In this document: positions 25,323 through 32,327 of the stretch, piece by piece
Layout: each line of letters starts with the position of its first letter
How positions within the stretch are numbered: position 1 is the stretch's first letter
From: JANOXC01 sp031418215
GTDB lineage: Bacteria; Bacteroidota; Bacteroidia; AKYH767-A; OLB10
Length of the DNA stretch: 32,327 nucleotides
Direction of reading: 5' to 3'
Assembly (NCBI GenBank): GCA_031418215.1
Contig: JANOXC010000173.1
Coordinates: forward strand, 1-32,327
Made by a program: the position numbers and the translations under genes
Notes under the pieces: generated by a model
What the model saw: only the letters and a program-made list of their open reading frames with translations
Database searches by the model: none
Told to the model about the DNA's origin: nothing

Positions 25323-26351
25323 ATGCGAAATGAAGAACTCGACCCTGAAAAAGACAGCTTAACCCCTATTGAGAGGGAGTTGGAAAAGGTGCTTCGTCCA
25401 AGTGAGTTTGAAGACTTTACGGGGCAAGAGAAAGTTGTGGAGAACCTTAAAATTTTCGTAAAAGCTGCCGGTCAACGCAATGAAGCTTTGGATCATGTGT
25501 TGTTACATGGCCCTCCCGGACTTGGTAAAACCACATTGGCACATATCATATCCAATGAACTCGGAAGTAACATTAAGATCACCTCCGGTCCTGTTTTGGA
25601 TAAACCCGGAGATCTGGCAGGATTGCTTACCAATCTTGCTCCCAATGATGTTTTGTTTATTGATGAAATCCATCGTTTAAGTCCTGTTATTGAAGAATAT
25701 TTGTATTCTGCAATGGAGGATTATAAAATTGATATCATGATTGAGAGCGGACCAAACGCTCGTTCTGTGCAGATCAAATTAAATCCTTTCACACTCGTTG
25801 GTGCCACAACCCGATCAGGTTTGCTTACTTCGCCTTTACGTGCAAGATTTGGTATTACCTGCAGATTGGAATACTATGATGCTAAAAGATTACAATTAAT
25901 TGTACTTCGTGCATCTGAAATTCTAAAAATTGAAATCACTGATGAGGCTTCTTATGAAATTGCCAGACGTAGTAGGGGAACACCGCGTATTGCCAATGCG
26001 CTTTTAAGAAGGGTTAGAGATTTTGCACAGGTAAAAGGAAAAGGAAACATTGATGTAGCGTTAACACAATATGCATTGCATGCTTTGAATGTTGATGAAT
26101 ATGGCTTGGATGAAATGGATAACAGGATTCTGGCCTGCATCATAGAAAAATTCAAAGGAGGACCTGTTGGATTGACCACCATTGCAACTGCTGTTGGTGA
26201 AGAACCCGGCACTATTGAAGAAGTATATGAACCGTTTTTAATCATGGAAGGCTTTTTACAGCGTACCCCTCGCGGAAGAGAAGCAACTGAGAAAGCTTAT
26301 AAACATCTGGGTAAGATTAAAACCGGTGGCTCGAATTTATTGTTTGATTAA
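25323..26351 (+). CDS. ruvB: Holliday junction branch migration helicase RuvB
   Basis: 342 residues, full length. AAA+ ATPase with LRPSEFEDFTGQEKV near the N-terminus, Walker A GPPGLGKTT (63-71, K69), Walker B FIDEIHRL (D114, E115), sensor GATTRSGLLTSPLRARFG, arginine-finger region RSRGTPRIANALLRRVRDFAQ, and the C-terminal winged helix with GPVGLTTIATAVGEE and FLQRTPRGREATEKAY. It forms the hexameric motor that, with RuvA, drives branch migration during recombination repair. ruvA and ruvC are not in this window. Followed by a weak hairpin and T-tract at 26375-26406. Confidence 0.97.
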   Translation: MRNEELDPEKDSLTPIERELEKVLRPSEFEDFTGQEKVVENLKIFVKAAGQRNEALDHVLLHGPPGLGKTTLAHIISNELGSNIKITSGPVLDKPGDLAGLLTNLAPNDVLFIDEIHRLSPVIEEYLYSAMEDYKIDIMIESGPNARSVQIKLNPFTLVGATTRSGLLTSPLRARFGITCRLEYYDAKRLQLIVLRASEILKIEITDEASYEIARRSRGTPRIANALLRRVRDFAQVKGKGNIDVALTQYALHALNVDEYGLDEMDNRILACIIEKFKGGPVGLTTIATAVGEEPGTIEEVYEPFLIMEGFLQRTPRGREATEKAYKHLGKIKTGGSNLLFD

Positions 26352-26374
26352 TATCATTTTTTTTGTTTAACAAT

Positions 26375-26406
26375 AGGACCTGGAGAAGCGTTTCTCTTTT
26401 TGTCCT
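26375..26406 (+). terminator. Probable terminator after ruvB
   Basis: GAGAA (26383-26387) pairs with TTCTC (26392-26396) around a GCGT loop and is followed by five T (26397-26401). An outer AGGAC/GTCCT pair (26375-26379 with 26402-26406) encloses it. The stem is weak, so confidence is modest. Confidence 0.4.
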
Positions 26407-26570
26407 TCAGTAAGAATCTATTTAAACGCTACAAATGTTGTTATTGGGAAATTTTAATCTTTATTTTTCTATTTATCATTTATGGTTGGTTGCAAAAAGT
26501 TTCCTCCTGAATGACAACGATGAAATTGATTGCTGGTAATTTAATTCTATTTTTACTTTTTACCTCACTC

Positions 26571-27497
26571 ATGAGCAACGCAAAAAATAAAAAACTCATC
26601 ACCGAAGAAGCCCTTCGCCTCGGCTTCAGTCATGTTGGTGTTTCAAAAGCTACTTTCCTGGAAGATGAGGCCCCACGTCTTGAGAGATGGTTGTCGCAGA
26701 ACATGCACGGGCAAATGAGTTACATGGAGCGGTGGTTTGACAAACGCCTTGATCCGCGTATATTAGTTCCCGGTGCAAAGAGTGTGGTTTCTGTTTTGCT
26801 GAACTACTATCCGGAAAAAAAACAGGATGTTGGAGCGCCCTTGATTTCCAAGTACGCGTATGGAAAAGATTACCACCTGGTAATTAAAGAAAAACTAAAA
26901 AATCTGTTTATATATATACAAGAAAACATCGGTGCTGTGGAAGGCCGTGTATTTGTTGACTCTGCACCTGTATTAGACCGTGCCTGGGCACAACGAAGCG
27001 GACTGGGGTGGATAGGGAAAAATGCCAATCTTATTAATCCAAAAGCCGGCTCCTTCTTTTTTATTGCTGAGCTAATACTTGATCTTGAACTGGAGGCCGA
27101 TGCAGCCATGAAAGATTATTGCGGCACCTGTACAAAGTGCATTGATGCTTGTCCTACGCAAGCTATTGTAACATCACAGGTAGTTGATGGCAGTAAATGT
27201 ATTTCCTACTTCACAATTGAACTGAAAGACCAAATACCAACTATATATAAAGACAAAATGGAAGACTGGGCCTTTGGTTGCGATATTTGCCAGGATGTTT
27301 GTCCATGGAACCGTTTTTCAAAACCACATCATGAACCACAACTGGCAGCCAATGAACAATTGTTAAAAATGCAGCGAAAAGACTGGGAAGAAATTACGGA
27401 AGATGTTTTTGAAAATATATATAAAGACTCTCCATTGAAACGAACCGGTTTCAACGGCATGAAGAAAAACATTGATTTTATCTCACGACATGCTTAA
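26571..27497 (+). CDS. queG: Epoxyqueuosine reductase
   Basis: Cytoplasmic cobalamin- and Fe-S-dependent enzyme for the last step of queuosine synthesis in tRNA. Motifs: MERWFDKRLDPR, VDSAP-LDRAWAQRSGLGWIGKN, and two [4Fe-4S] cysteine sets, CGTCTKCIDACPTQAI and FGCDICQDVCPWN. The frame opens at 26511 and would add 20 very hydrophobic residues (KLIAGNLILFLLFTSL), making a false signal peptide. I prefer the ATG at 26571 (MSNAKNKKLITEEAL), giving 308 residues, the usual size, with a TACTTTTT box upstream. Numbered from 26511 the cluster cysteines are 204, 207, 210, 214 and 257, 260, 264. Its last 20 nt overlap a convergent small gene. The rest of the queuosine pathway is not in view. Confidence 0.94.
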   Translation: MSNAKNKKLITEEALRLGFSHVGVSKATFLEDEAPRLERWLSQNMHGQMSYMERWFDKRLDPRILVPGAKSVVSVLLNYYPEKKQDVGAPLISKYAYGKDYHLVIKEKLKNLFIYIQENIGAVEGRVFVDSAPVLDRAWAQRSGLGWIGKNANLINPKAGSFFFIAELILDLELEADAAMKDYCGTCTKCIDACPTQAIVTSQVVDGSKCISYFTIELKDQIPTIYKDKMEDWAFGCDICQDVCPWNRFSKPHHEPQLAANEQLLKMQRKDWEEITEDVFENIYKDSPLKRTGFNGMKKNIDFISRHA

Positions 27498-27669
27498 ACG
27501 CCTGGCTGATAATATCACTGTATTTATTACCAAAAGTGGTAAGGCACCAAAGCATCAATAACTTTCGTTCATCTGCCTTCAACCATTTAATCGCCTTTAA
27601 TAACTCCTTCTTAAACAGGTTACGGTCAAAACTCACCTTGGTGAGAATTTCCTTTGAATATTCAAACAT
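27478..27669 (-). CDS. Small conserved-type hypothetical protein (63 aa)
   Basis: The frame is open from 27738, but I choose the internal ATG at 27669 (MFEYSKEILTKVSFDRNLF). The preceding 23 residues look non-coding, and I recall small Bacteroidota proteins of about 65 residues beginning M(F/Y)EYSK-x-x-L-x-KVSFD with the following pattern FKKEL-KAI-WLK--E---L--WC--TFG--Y-D-I. This sequence fits closely. Mostly helical, no membrane segment, function unknown. It is convergent with queG, overlapping its end by 20 nt, and lies 98 nt downstream of ubiX on the same strand. Confidence 0.75.
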   Translation of the reverse strand: MFEYSKEILTKVSFDRNLFKKELLKAIKWLKADERKLLMLWCLTTFGNKYSDIISQAFKHVVR

Positions 27670-27767
27670 AGACCAGGTTTTGGAATTGGTATTACAAATA
27701 TAATTATCGTAACCAAGGAAACATATAATTAATGTCATTTTCTTTCACACATTCCTGTGCAAAAAAA

Positions 27768-28340
27768 TTAACGGTCGTTCCACCTATATGTTGTATGGTC
27801 GAGTCCGGCCAGGTCAATAACCCTGTCAATAACCGTGGCTGCCAGCTCTTCAAAATCCTTCGGCCGGCTGTAAAAAGAAGGCGAGGCAGGGGCGATAATT
27901 CCGCCTGCTTCCGTCAGCAATTTCATGTTGTTTAAATGAATCAGGCTCAATGGGGTATCACGTGTAACAAGAATGAGTTTTCGTCGCTCTTTAAGGATAA
28001 CATCTGCAGCCCTTGTAACTAAATCATTACTGGTTCCATGAGCAATGCGGGCAAGGGTTCCCATGCTGCAGGGGCAGATAATCATCGCACCATATCGGGC
28101 TGAGCCGGATGCGAAAGGAGCGGAAAAATCTGTCTTCTCATAAAGCTTAAATGTACTTTTCTCATAATCTCTATTACCTAACTCATATTCCCAAACTTGC
28201 CTTGCATTATCAGAAAAAATAAGACCTACATCATTAATCTGTTCCTTTAGTTGTTCAAGCTTTTGCAAGAGCACCTTTGCATAGATGGCACCGCTGGCAC
28301 CCGTAACAGCAACTACAATTTTATGTTTTCCGTTAATCAT
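27768..28340 (-). CDS. ubiX: UbiX-type flavin prenyltransferase
   Basis: 190 residues, normal length. The enzyme attaches a dimethylallyl group to FMN to make prenylated FMN, the cofactor of UbiD-type decarboxylases. The FMN-binding start KIVVAVTGASGAIYAKVLL (G14-A15-S16-G17) is clear, as are CPCSMGTLARIAHGTSNDLVTRAADVILKERRKLILVTRDTPLS and GGIIAPASPSFYSRP in the C-terminal half. Its ATG overlaps the end of the upstream outer-membrane-protein gene by 8 nt (ATGATTAA), indicating translational coupling. No ubiD is in the window, so the decarboxylase partner must be elsewhere; the role could be in menaquinone synthesis or aromatic acid metabolism. Confidence 0.95.
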   Translation of the reverse strand: MINGKHKIVVAVTGASGAIYAKVLLQKLEQLKEQINDVGLIFSDNARQVWEYELGNRDYEKSTFKLYEKTDFSAPFASGSARYGAMIICPCSMGTLARIAHGTSNDLVTRAADVILKERRKLILVTRDTPLSLIHLNNMKLLTEAGGIIAPASPSFYSRPKDFEELAATVIDRVIDLAGLDHTTYRWNDR

Positions 28341-28962
28341 TGTTATTCTCCTTTTTTAAATAATAATTGATGGTTAAAGCAATTACCGAATTGTACTGTC
28401 CATTTTCAAAGAAATAGTACGGCGATGGTCCGTCAAAATCCCTTACTGATGCCAACGATTGAATTCCATGAAGCTTTAAGTGCCATTGATCGGTTAATAA
28501 ATATTCAATTCCGCAAATCCCGCTAATGTCAAATTGATTGAAAGGATAGCCATCCGGCACACCACTATCACTTTCTTCTTTCGACTTTGTTAATACGCCG
28601 AGCGCGCCACCAATGTAAGCCTGAATTCTATCTGTTATAGCATATTTAATATATAAAGGGGCTTCAATATAATTTAATTGCAGCAAATAATAAGAAGCAT
28701 TTCCCTGATCTAGCTTAGAAGGCATTTTACTTCCTTTTTGAATGTAATACATTTCCATTCCAACCATTGCTTTTTTATCTTTCGAAAAAGGTAATAAAAC
28801 GCCTCCACCTAACATAACGCCGGCCTTGTCGAACCCTGCCAGTGCATCACCGGAAACTTGTGACGTGCTCATCCCTGCAAAAAGAAATCCTTTGAATGAT
28901 TGTGCCACACAATTTAAATCCAATAGAAAAAACAATGCAATGATATATATATATCTGACCAT
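28333..28962 (-). CDS. PorT-like outer membrane beta-barrel protein
   Basis: 209 residues: signal peptide (MVRYIYIIALFFLLDLNCVAQ), then a small barrel of the PorT/OMP_b-brl_2 type, with SFKGFLFAGMSTSQVSGD at the start, VGMEMYYIQKGSK, YIEAPLYIKYAI, AYIGGALGVLTKSK and a final strand ALTINYYLKK. These 8-10-stranded barrels are widespread in Bacteroidota; true PorT is part of T9SS, but this protein cannot be assigned to that function from sequence alone. It sits between the Omp28-like lipoprotein gene (21 nt) and ubiX (8-nt overlap), so it is probably co-transcribed. An ATATATATATAT run (28943-28954) encodes part of the signal peptide. Confidence 0.85.
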   Translation of the reverse strand: MVRYIYIIALFFLLDLNCVAQSFKGFLFAGMSTSQVSGDALAGFDKAGVMLGGGVLLPFSKDKKAMVGMEMYYIQKGSKMPSKLDQGNASYYLLQLNYIEAPLYIKYAITDRIQAYIGGALGVLTKSKEESDSGVPDGYPFNQFDISGICGIEYLLTDQWHLKLHGIQSLASVRDFDGPSPYYFFENGQYNSVIALTINYYLKKENNND

Positions 28963-28983
28963 AATATTTGCAATTAAAAAAAA

Positions 28984-29835
28984 TCAGGGCAGCAGCTTTT
29001 TCTCTTCCACTTGAATCACTTCTCTTGTTGCATTATCAAATAAAATTGCAACAACTGAAACATGCTCAGGCTTAATATCAGCCGCAATGGCATTGCTTTG
29101 AAGGTTTATTGGAAACTCACTATTTTGTGCAGGATTAGTAGCAATTACATTTCCCCATGTGCCATTGAGCGAACCCCTTAATACATGTCGGTGAACATAA
29201 TTTGAAACATTTCCTGTTGGCACAGGGAATGCTTGCCATTCTACTATACTGTCTTCTGTAAATAATACGCTCAAACCAATATCGCTTGAGAGGCCAGCAA
29301 GGAAAGTTGATTTGATATCTGCAGTGATGACTCTTGTCGCGGCATTCCAACCCGGCACAATACTAATTTTTGCAACAGGCGCATCCTTCAATAGCTCTGC
29401 TACTTTGTTACCCCAATTGGGATAATCTACCACCCTGTTACTGCCATAAATTTTACGATTGATAGTGCCTGATGGAAATGGCTGGGTATTTGGAATTAAT
29501 GCATTATAGATAGCAGTTCCTTCAGTGGTTGTGAAATTATAGGTAAAAGGTGCAGTGGTATAAGAAGTCCAATATCCTGCATGAATGGTGATTACTACAA
29601 TTGAATCCTGAAAAAAACTTTTCAATACATTGGCTTCTTCATGTGCTGCCGGACAACCCTGACATTTATGACCGGTATAGTCTTCAACCAATACCTTCCT
29701 GATGGCAACACTGTCATTGCTTCCTCCACTAACAGGTGGCGTTACAGAATAAGGACTTTCTATCTGATCGCAACCCATAAAGAGCATTGATGAGATGATA
29801 TATATAAATGCTATTAAATCAAATTTTTTCATCAT
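28984..29835 (-). CDS. Omp28-related lipoprotein with thioredoxin-like CxxC
   Basis: 283 residues. A short hydrophobic leader ends LFMGC, a probable lipobox with lipidated C22 (followed by D23). The body matches the Omp28-like family: KVLVEDYTGHKCQGCPAAHEEA holds a redox-type C58-x-x-C61 followed by IVVITIHAGYW, QPFPSGTINRK (in the position of the thioredoxin cis-Pro loop) and a beta-rich C-terminal half (SIVPGWNAATRVITADI, ending VIQVEEKKLL). Omp28 proteins are outer-membrane-associated; the thioredoxin-like reading rests on the CxxC and loop order. The gene is 10 nt downstream of the DUF6029-like barrel, so they are almost surely co-transcribed. Its partner for thiol exchange may be the TlpA protein two genes upstream. 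Confidence 0.87.
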   Translation of the reverse strand: MMKKFDLIAFIYIISSMLFMGCDQIESPYSVTPPVSGGSNDSVAIRKVLVEDYTGHKCQGCPAAHEEANVLKSFFQDSIVVITIHAGYWTSYTTAPFTYNFTTTEGTAIYNALIPNTQPFPSGTINRKIYGSNRVVDYPNWGNKVAELLKDAPVAKISIVPGWNAATRVITADIKSTFLAGLSSDIGLSVLFTEDSIVEWQAFPVPTGNVSNYVHRHVLRGSLNGTWGNVIATNPAQNSEFPINLQSNAIAADIKPEHVSVVAILFDNATREVIQVEEKKLLP

Positions 29836-29845
29836 ATCAATTTAA

Positions 29846-31483
29846 TTAGAACCTGCTTGTTATTGATAAACTAACTCCGTTGGAAGCGGGGACCACACGA
29901 CATACTCCACCTATACATAAAAGTCCGGCCCGCTGACGCACATATCCAATACTAAAACGGTTTGCATTCCTTGTATAACCGCAAGTAGCATTGTAATAAT
30001 GATAACGATGATCAGGAATGTCATTGCCATAATTGTATTCATCAAATATGGTAAAAGACCAATTTGGTGATATGCTGTACTCCACCAACCACATGGCCCA
30101 GCTTTGTTTATCATCTTTTGTATAGAGATGTTGCAACTCCGTACGAATACTCTGTTTGGAAGTCAGCTTCCAGGTGATTTCAACAACTCCTGTATGGGCA
30201 TCCAACAATCCAAATGTTGATTTCCCTTCAATCACATCCTTGTTGTATTTCTGAAAGGTATAGGATAAGATCATTTTCAATTTTTTGGATATTTTTTTTG
30301 TCACCTCTAATCCTAAGTCACGATAAAATATAGTTTTACCAATTGCAAAAAAATCTGACTCATATCCAAGCGTGTCGTTAGATGCCGGACTTTTTTGAAT
30401 GTCATTCACAGCAGAAGCATTAATGGCTATATCAGCACCATATTTACCTCCTAATTTTGTATCCGATTTTATCTTATAAAAGGCTGAACCGCTGATGCCC
30501 ATTTCACCATTCGATTGGGTTGCATAAGGATATAAAGTCAACAGCCGGTAAGTATATTGTTTATTAATTGTGGGCAGATAATTGATGATTAACTGATTTA
30601 CTGTTGCAGTCCGTTCGGAACGATAACCCATGTTATCTACACGTTTGGCAGTTAGCTCTGCTCCAAATCCCTTTTGAGAGTAAGTTGTATTGATATATAA
30701 AGCCTCCCCGTTTTTATATATATAATTATTGCCGATATATGGATCGTTATATTTATAAGCAAATTCAACATTCATGCTGAGCTTTCCGTAAGTCATGTTC
30801 GTTCTTGCCGCCCACGACGCTACATTCTCCGGCAGGTTACGCACCAGGTCCTCATCTTTTTCATACTTACTTACAAAGCTTCCGCCGAATCCGAGTTGCA
30901 GTTTCTTATCCTTTAGTTTTTCGATGGCTTCATTGAGTTGTATATTCCCGTCAATCCCGCGTAGCAATCCAGAACTCAGTTCAAAAAAATCACGCTGACG
31001 TCCTATCATCCCTTTAATATATATACCTGCTGCAGGTTTATATCCCACACGAATACCATCCAATGCATTGTCAAGGCCAATTGCCCTTTCTTCATAACAG
31101 CGTAAAATCAAACCATTTCCAAACTGGTCATAAAAATTACCGACCGTAATATCAATTGCATCTTTTGTATAGGCTGCATATCGAAATGGAATGCCGCTTC
31201 CTTTATAACGTTCATCAAAGCCAAGTATAGGATTCAAATAAGCTTCGTAACGTAATCCTGCACGAAAATTACCATTGATGTAATTAACATTCATAAATGC
31301 ATTGTTCAGCATTTTCTCCGATACTTCCGGCGCTTCAATTGCACTATCGGCTTTGTAGAACTGTGAATTGATCTCAAAATTACCATTGATGCCGTGAACA
31401 ATTTGTTCCTGTGCAAGCATCAACTTGCAATCAGCTAGTAGTATTAGCCCAACAAAAACTATCTTATGGAAGAGGCATTTCAT
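29846..31483 (-). CDS. DUF6029-like outer membrane beta-barrel protein
   Basis: 545 residues: a signal peptide (MKCLFHKIVFVGLILLADCKLMLAQ), then beta-strand-rich sequence to the end with an aromatic terminus (GVSLSITSRF). Segments such as NFEINSQFYKAD, FRAGLRYEAYLNPILG, DITVGNFYDQFGNGLILR and LRTELQHLYTKDDKQSWAM-like strands are those I associate with DUF6029, a Bacteroidota family found next to Omp28-like genes. A porin-like or assembly role is inferred, not shown. The protein contains few cysteines (CYEE, CGYT, CIGGVC), the last near the C-terminus. It lies 42 nt after tlpA and 10 nt before the Omp28-like gene. Confidence 0.82.
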   Translation of the reverse strand: MKCLFHKIVFVGLILLADCKLMLAQEQIVHGINGNFEINSQFYKADSAIEAPEVSEKMLNNAFMNVNYINGNFRAGLRYEAYLNPILGFDERYKGSGIPFRYAAYTKDAIDITVGNFYDQFGNGLILRCYEERAIGLDNALDGIRVGYKPAAGIYIKGMIGRQRDFFELSSGLLRGIDGNIQLNEAIEKLKDKKLQLGFGGSFVSKYEKDEDLVRNLPENVASWAARTNMTYGKLSMNVEFAYKYNDPYIGNNYIYKNGEALYINTTYSQKGFGAELTAKRVDNMGYRSERTATVNQLIINYLPTINKQYTYRLLTLYPYATQSNGEMGISGSAFYKIKSDTKLGGKYGADIAINASAVNDIQKSPASNDTLGYESDFFAIGKTIFYRDLGLEVTKKISKKLKMILSYTFQKYNKDVIEGKSTFGLLDAHTGVVEITWKLTSKQSIRTELQHLYTKDDKQSWAMWLVEYSISPNWSFTIFDEYNYGNDIPDHRYHYYNATCGYTRNANRFSIGYVRQRAGLLCIGGVCRVVPASNGVSLSITSRF

Positions 31484-31525
31484 AGGAAAAGAATATTATT
31501 CATCAAATGAAAAAATGGAAAATGA

Positions 31526-32080
31526 CTAATGTGCAGGATCACGTAATCCTTCTTTTTCTTTGACCACTATTTTTTTCAATTCTTCCAATATTTTATCTTC
31601 ATCGCCAGGGTTATAGGTATTGTGTTGCGAAACTATTTTTCCATTACCATCAAGAATAAAAGAATGCGGTACGTTATTTACATTCATCGCTCTTCTGAAA
31701 TCACCATTGGGATCAAGATACACTTCGTACTCCCATCCTTTACCATTTACAAAAGGTGCAACAGTATTAGATGAACGGATATCATCAATTGAAATCGCAA
31801 TAAGTTTGACGCCTGTTTCCTCTTTCCAATCGCTGTATTGATCAGCAATAGCAACCAACTCGGCAACACAAGGCTTACACCAGGTAGCCCAAAAATCAAG
31901 TATCATTGGTTTACCATCATTCTGAATCTCTGCTGAATTAAAAACTTTGCCATCCAGCGTTTTTAAATTAACAGAAGGTAAATCACTTTTGAGATCTGGC
32001 GCTTTGGTCTCCTGAGCTGCCAGTTTAAATGTACCTAGCAGAATGCAGGCTCCAACACTTAAAATTTGTTTTAAACGCAT
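31526..32080 (-). CDS. TlpA-family periplasmic thioredoxin
   Basis: 184 residues: signal peptide (about 1-22, ending KLAAQ), then an AhpC/TSA-TlpA type thioredoxin fold with ILDFWATWCKPCVAEL (C68, C71) and the cis-proline loop NNVPHSFILD. It reduces or exchanges disulfides outside the cytoplasm, in the periplasm. The substrate is not evident, but the Omp28-like CxxC lipoprotein encoded two genes downstream is an obvious candidate. First gene of the envelope run 32080 to 27768. Upstream, AATATTTG lies 11 nt before the start and a hairpin separates it from the T9SS cargo gene. Confidence 0.93.
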   Translation of the reverse strand: MRLKQILSVGACILLGTFKLAAQETKAPDLKSDLPSVNLKTLDGKVFNSAEIQNDGKPMILDFWATWCKPCVAELVAIADQYSDWKEETGVKLIAISIDDIRSSNTVAPFVNGKGWEYEVYLDPNGDFRRAMNVNNVPHSFILDGNGKIVSQHNTYNPGDEDKILEELKKIVVKEKEGLRDPAH

Positions 32081-32103
32081 CTATGGTTTCAAATATTTAC
32101 AGG

Positions 32104-32138
32104 AAAAGGACCTGAATTAATTCATTGCAGGTCCTTTT
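32104..32138 (-). terminator. Hairpin terminator after the T9SS cargo gene
   Basis: AAAAGGACCTG (32104-32114) and CAGGTCCTTTT (32128-32138) form a perfect 11-bp stem with a 13-nt loop. The A/T ends of the stem give a short T-run when read on either strand. It lies 21 nt beyond the stop of the cargo gene on the minus strand. Confidence 0.8.
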
Positions 32139-32159
32139 CAAGTTTGTTAGTGAATAGGT

Positions 32160-32327
32160 TTATTTCTGTATGAAAATTTTCTTAGTCAGGCTTTGTTCGT
32201 CGGTATTAATCTTTAAAATGTATGAACCATTTTCAAGGTCGGTAAGATCTAGATTAATCAAATCACCTGATTTCAACATTGAAAATTCTTTCACTGTTTT
32301 CCCGGTAATGCCAGTTACTGTAAGCGT
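32160..32327 (-). CDS. 3' end of a T9SS cargo protein (partial)
   Basis: Read on the minus strand from the window edge, 55 codons end in TAA at 32160-32162: TLTVTGITGKTVKEFSM ... LINLDLTDLENGSYILKI ... TKKIFIQK. This is the second half of a type A T9SS sorting domain (the conserved L-ENGSYILKI core and K-basic end). The rest lies outside the window. The gene is upstream of, and in line with, the TlpA/DUF6029/Omp28 run. Confidence 0.85.
   Translation of the reverse strand, partial: TLTVTGITGKTVKEFSMLKSGDLINLDLTDLENGSYILKINTDEQSLTKKIFIQK

Larger units (their letters stand above)
1165..31025. other. Dispersed alternating (AT)4 or longer runs, mostly inside genes
   Basis: Counted by eye: 27 runs of alternating A/T of at least 8 nt. 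They begin at 1165, 1840, 3377, 3793, 4064, 12245, 14571, 15286, 16631, 17093, 17257, 17326, 17418, 18037, 19207, 20991, 21195, 22007, 23267, 24893, 26909, 27242, 27415, 28943, 29798, 30715 and 31017. Three are in the REP-like array; almost all others lie in coding sequence on both strands, often as Ile-Tyr encoded ATA-TAT. A simple composition model (about 61% AT, estimated) predicts only about 3-5. None occurs between 4072 and 12244. Confidence 0.6.

Noticed and set aside
26511..26570. Signal peptide or membrane anchor on QueG
   Set aside because: The hydrophobic 20 residues come from an upstream ATG; QueG is cytoplasmic and the ATG at 26571 gives the normal length and N-terminus.

Overview
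This window looks like a chromosomal segment of a Bacteroidota bacterium, probably near Chitinophagales/Sphingobacteriales. The grounds are: three proteins with Por-secretion (type IX, T9SS) C-terminal sorting domains, several Bacteroidota-type outer-membrane proteins (OmpA with thrombospondin-3 repeats, OMP_b-brl_3-like receptor, Omp28-like and DUF6029-like proteins), TAnnTTTG promoter elements lying very close to start codons with almost no Shine-Dalgarno sequences, and an AT-rich composition (about 60% by eye). No tRNA, rRNA or CRISPR array was seen.

Layout. 1-1906: Ig/PKD-like T9SS cargo protein with a doubtful 5' end. 2074-4470: GH31 alpha-glucosidase. 4497-5558 (-): PA0069-type radical SAM protein. 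5683-6858: rnhB, an unannotated 49-aa membrane smORF and a small hypothetical. 6958-8706: T9SS cargo protein followed by a clear terminator. 8837-9725: two-domain universal stress protein preceded by a 17-codon uORF. 9907-12726 (-): OmpA/TSP3 protein, deoxynucleoside kinase and folK. 13031-17000: parE-parC (topoisomerase IV); ParC appears short at its C-terminus. 17034-18134: four REP-like hairpin repeats, a RAYT-type (Y1/HUH) transposase, and the orphan 3' end of a TonB-dependent receptor. 18351-20843: intact TonB-dependent receptor. 20953-22347 (-): MATE exporter. 22491-23117: HAD phosphatase. 23121-24218 (-): an unusual in-frame fusion of a rhomboid protease with methylmalonyl-CoA epimerase, divergent from a WD40 protein (24271-25194). 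25323-27497: ruvB and queG. 27478-32327 (-): a run of small conserved gene, ubiX, PorT-like barrel, Omp28-like CxxC lipoprotein, DUF6029-like barrel and TlpA thioredoxin, ending in the 3' end of another T9SS cargo gene.

The most interesting items are: (1) the rhomboid-epimerase fusion; (2) the REP-palindrome/RAYT locus sitting between a short parC and a decapitated receptor gene, which may record a deletion; (3) a strong excess of alternating (AT)4 or longer runs, mostly inside genes and often written as Ile-Tyr = ATA-TAT, resembling in style the cyanobacterial HIP1 octamer; (4) a cell-envelope gene run combining two thioredoxin-fold proteins with a barrel and a T9SS cargo; (5) many genes whose promoter leaves little or no 5' leader. 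All functional calls come from reading motifs, without database searches.
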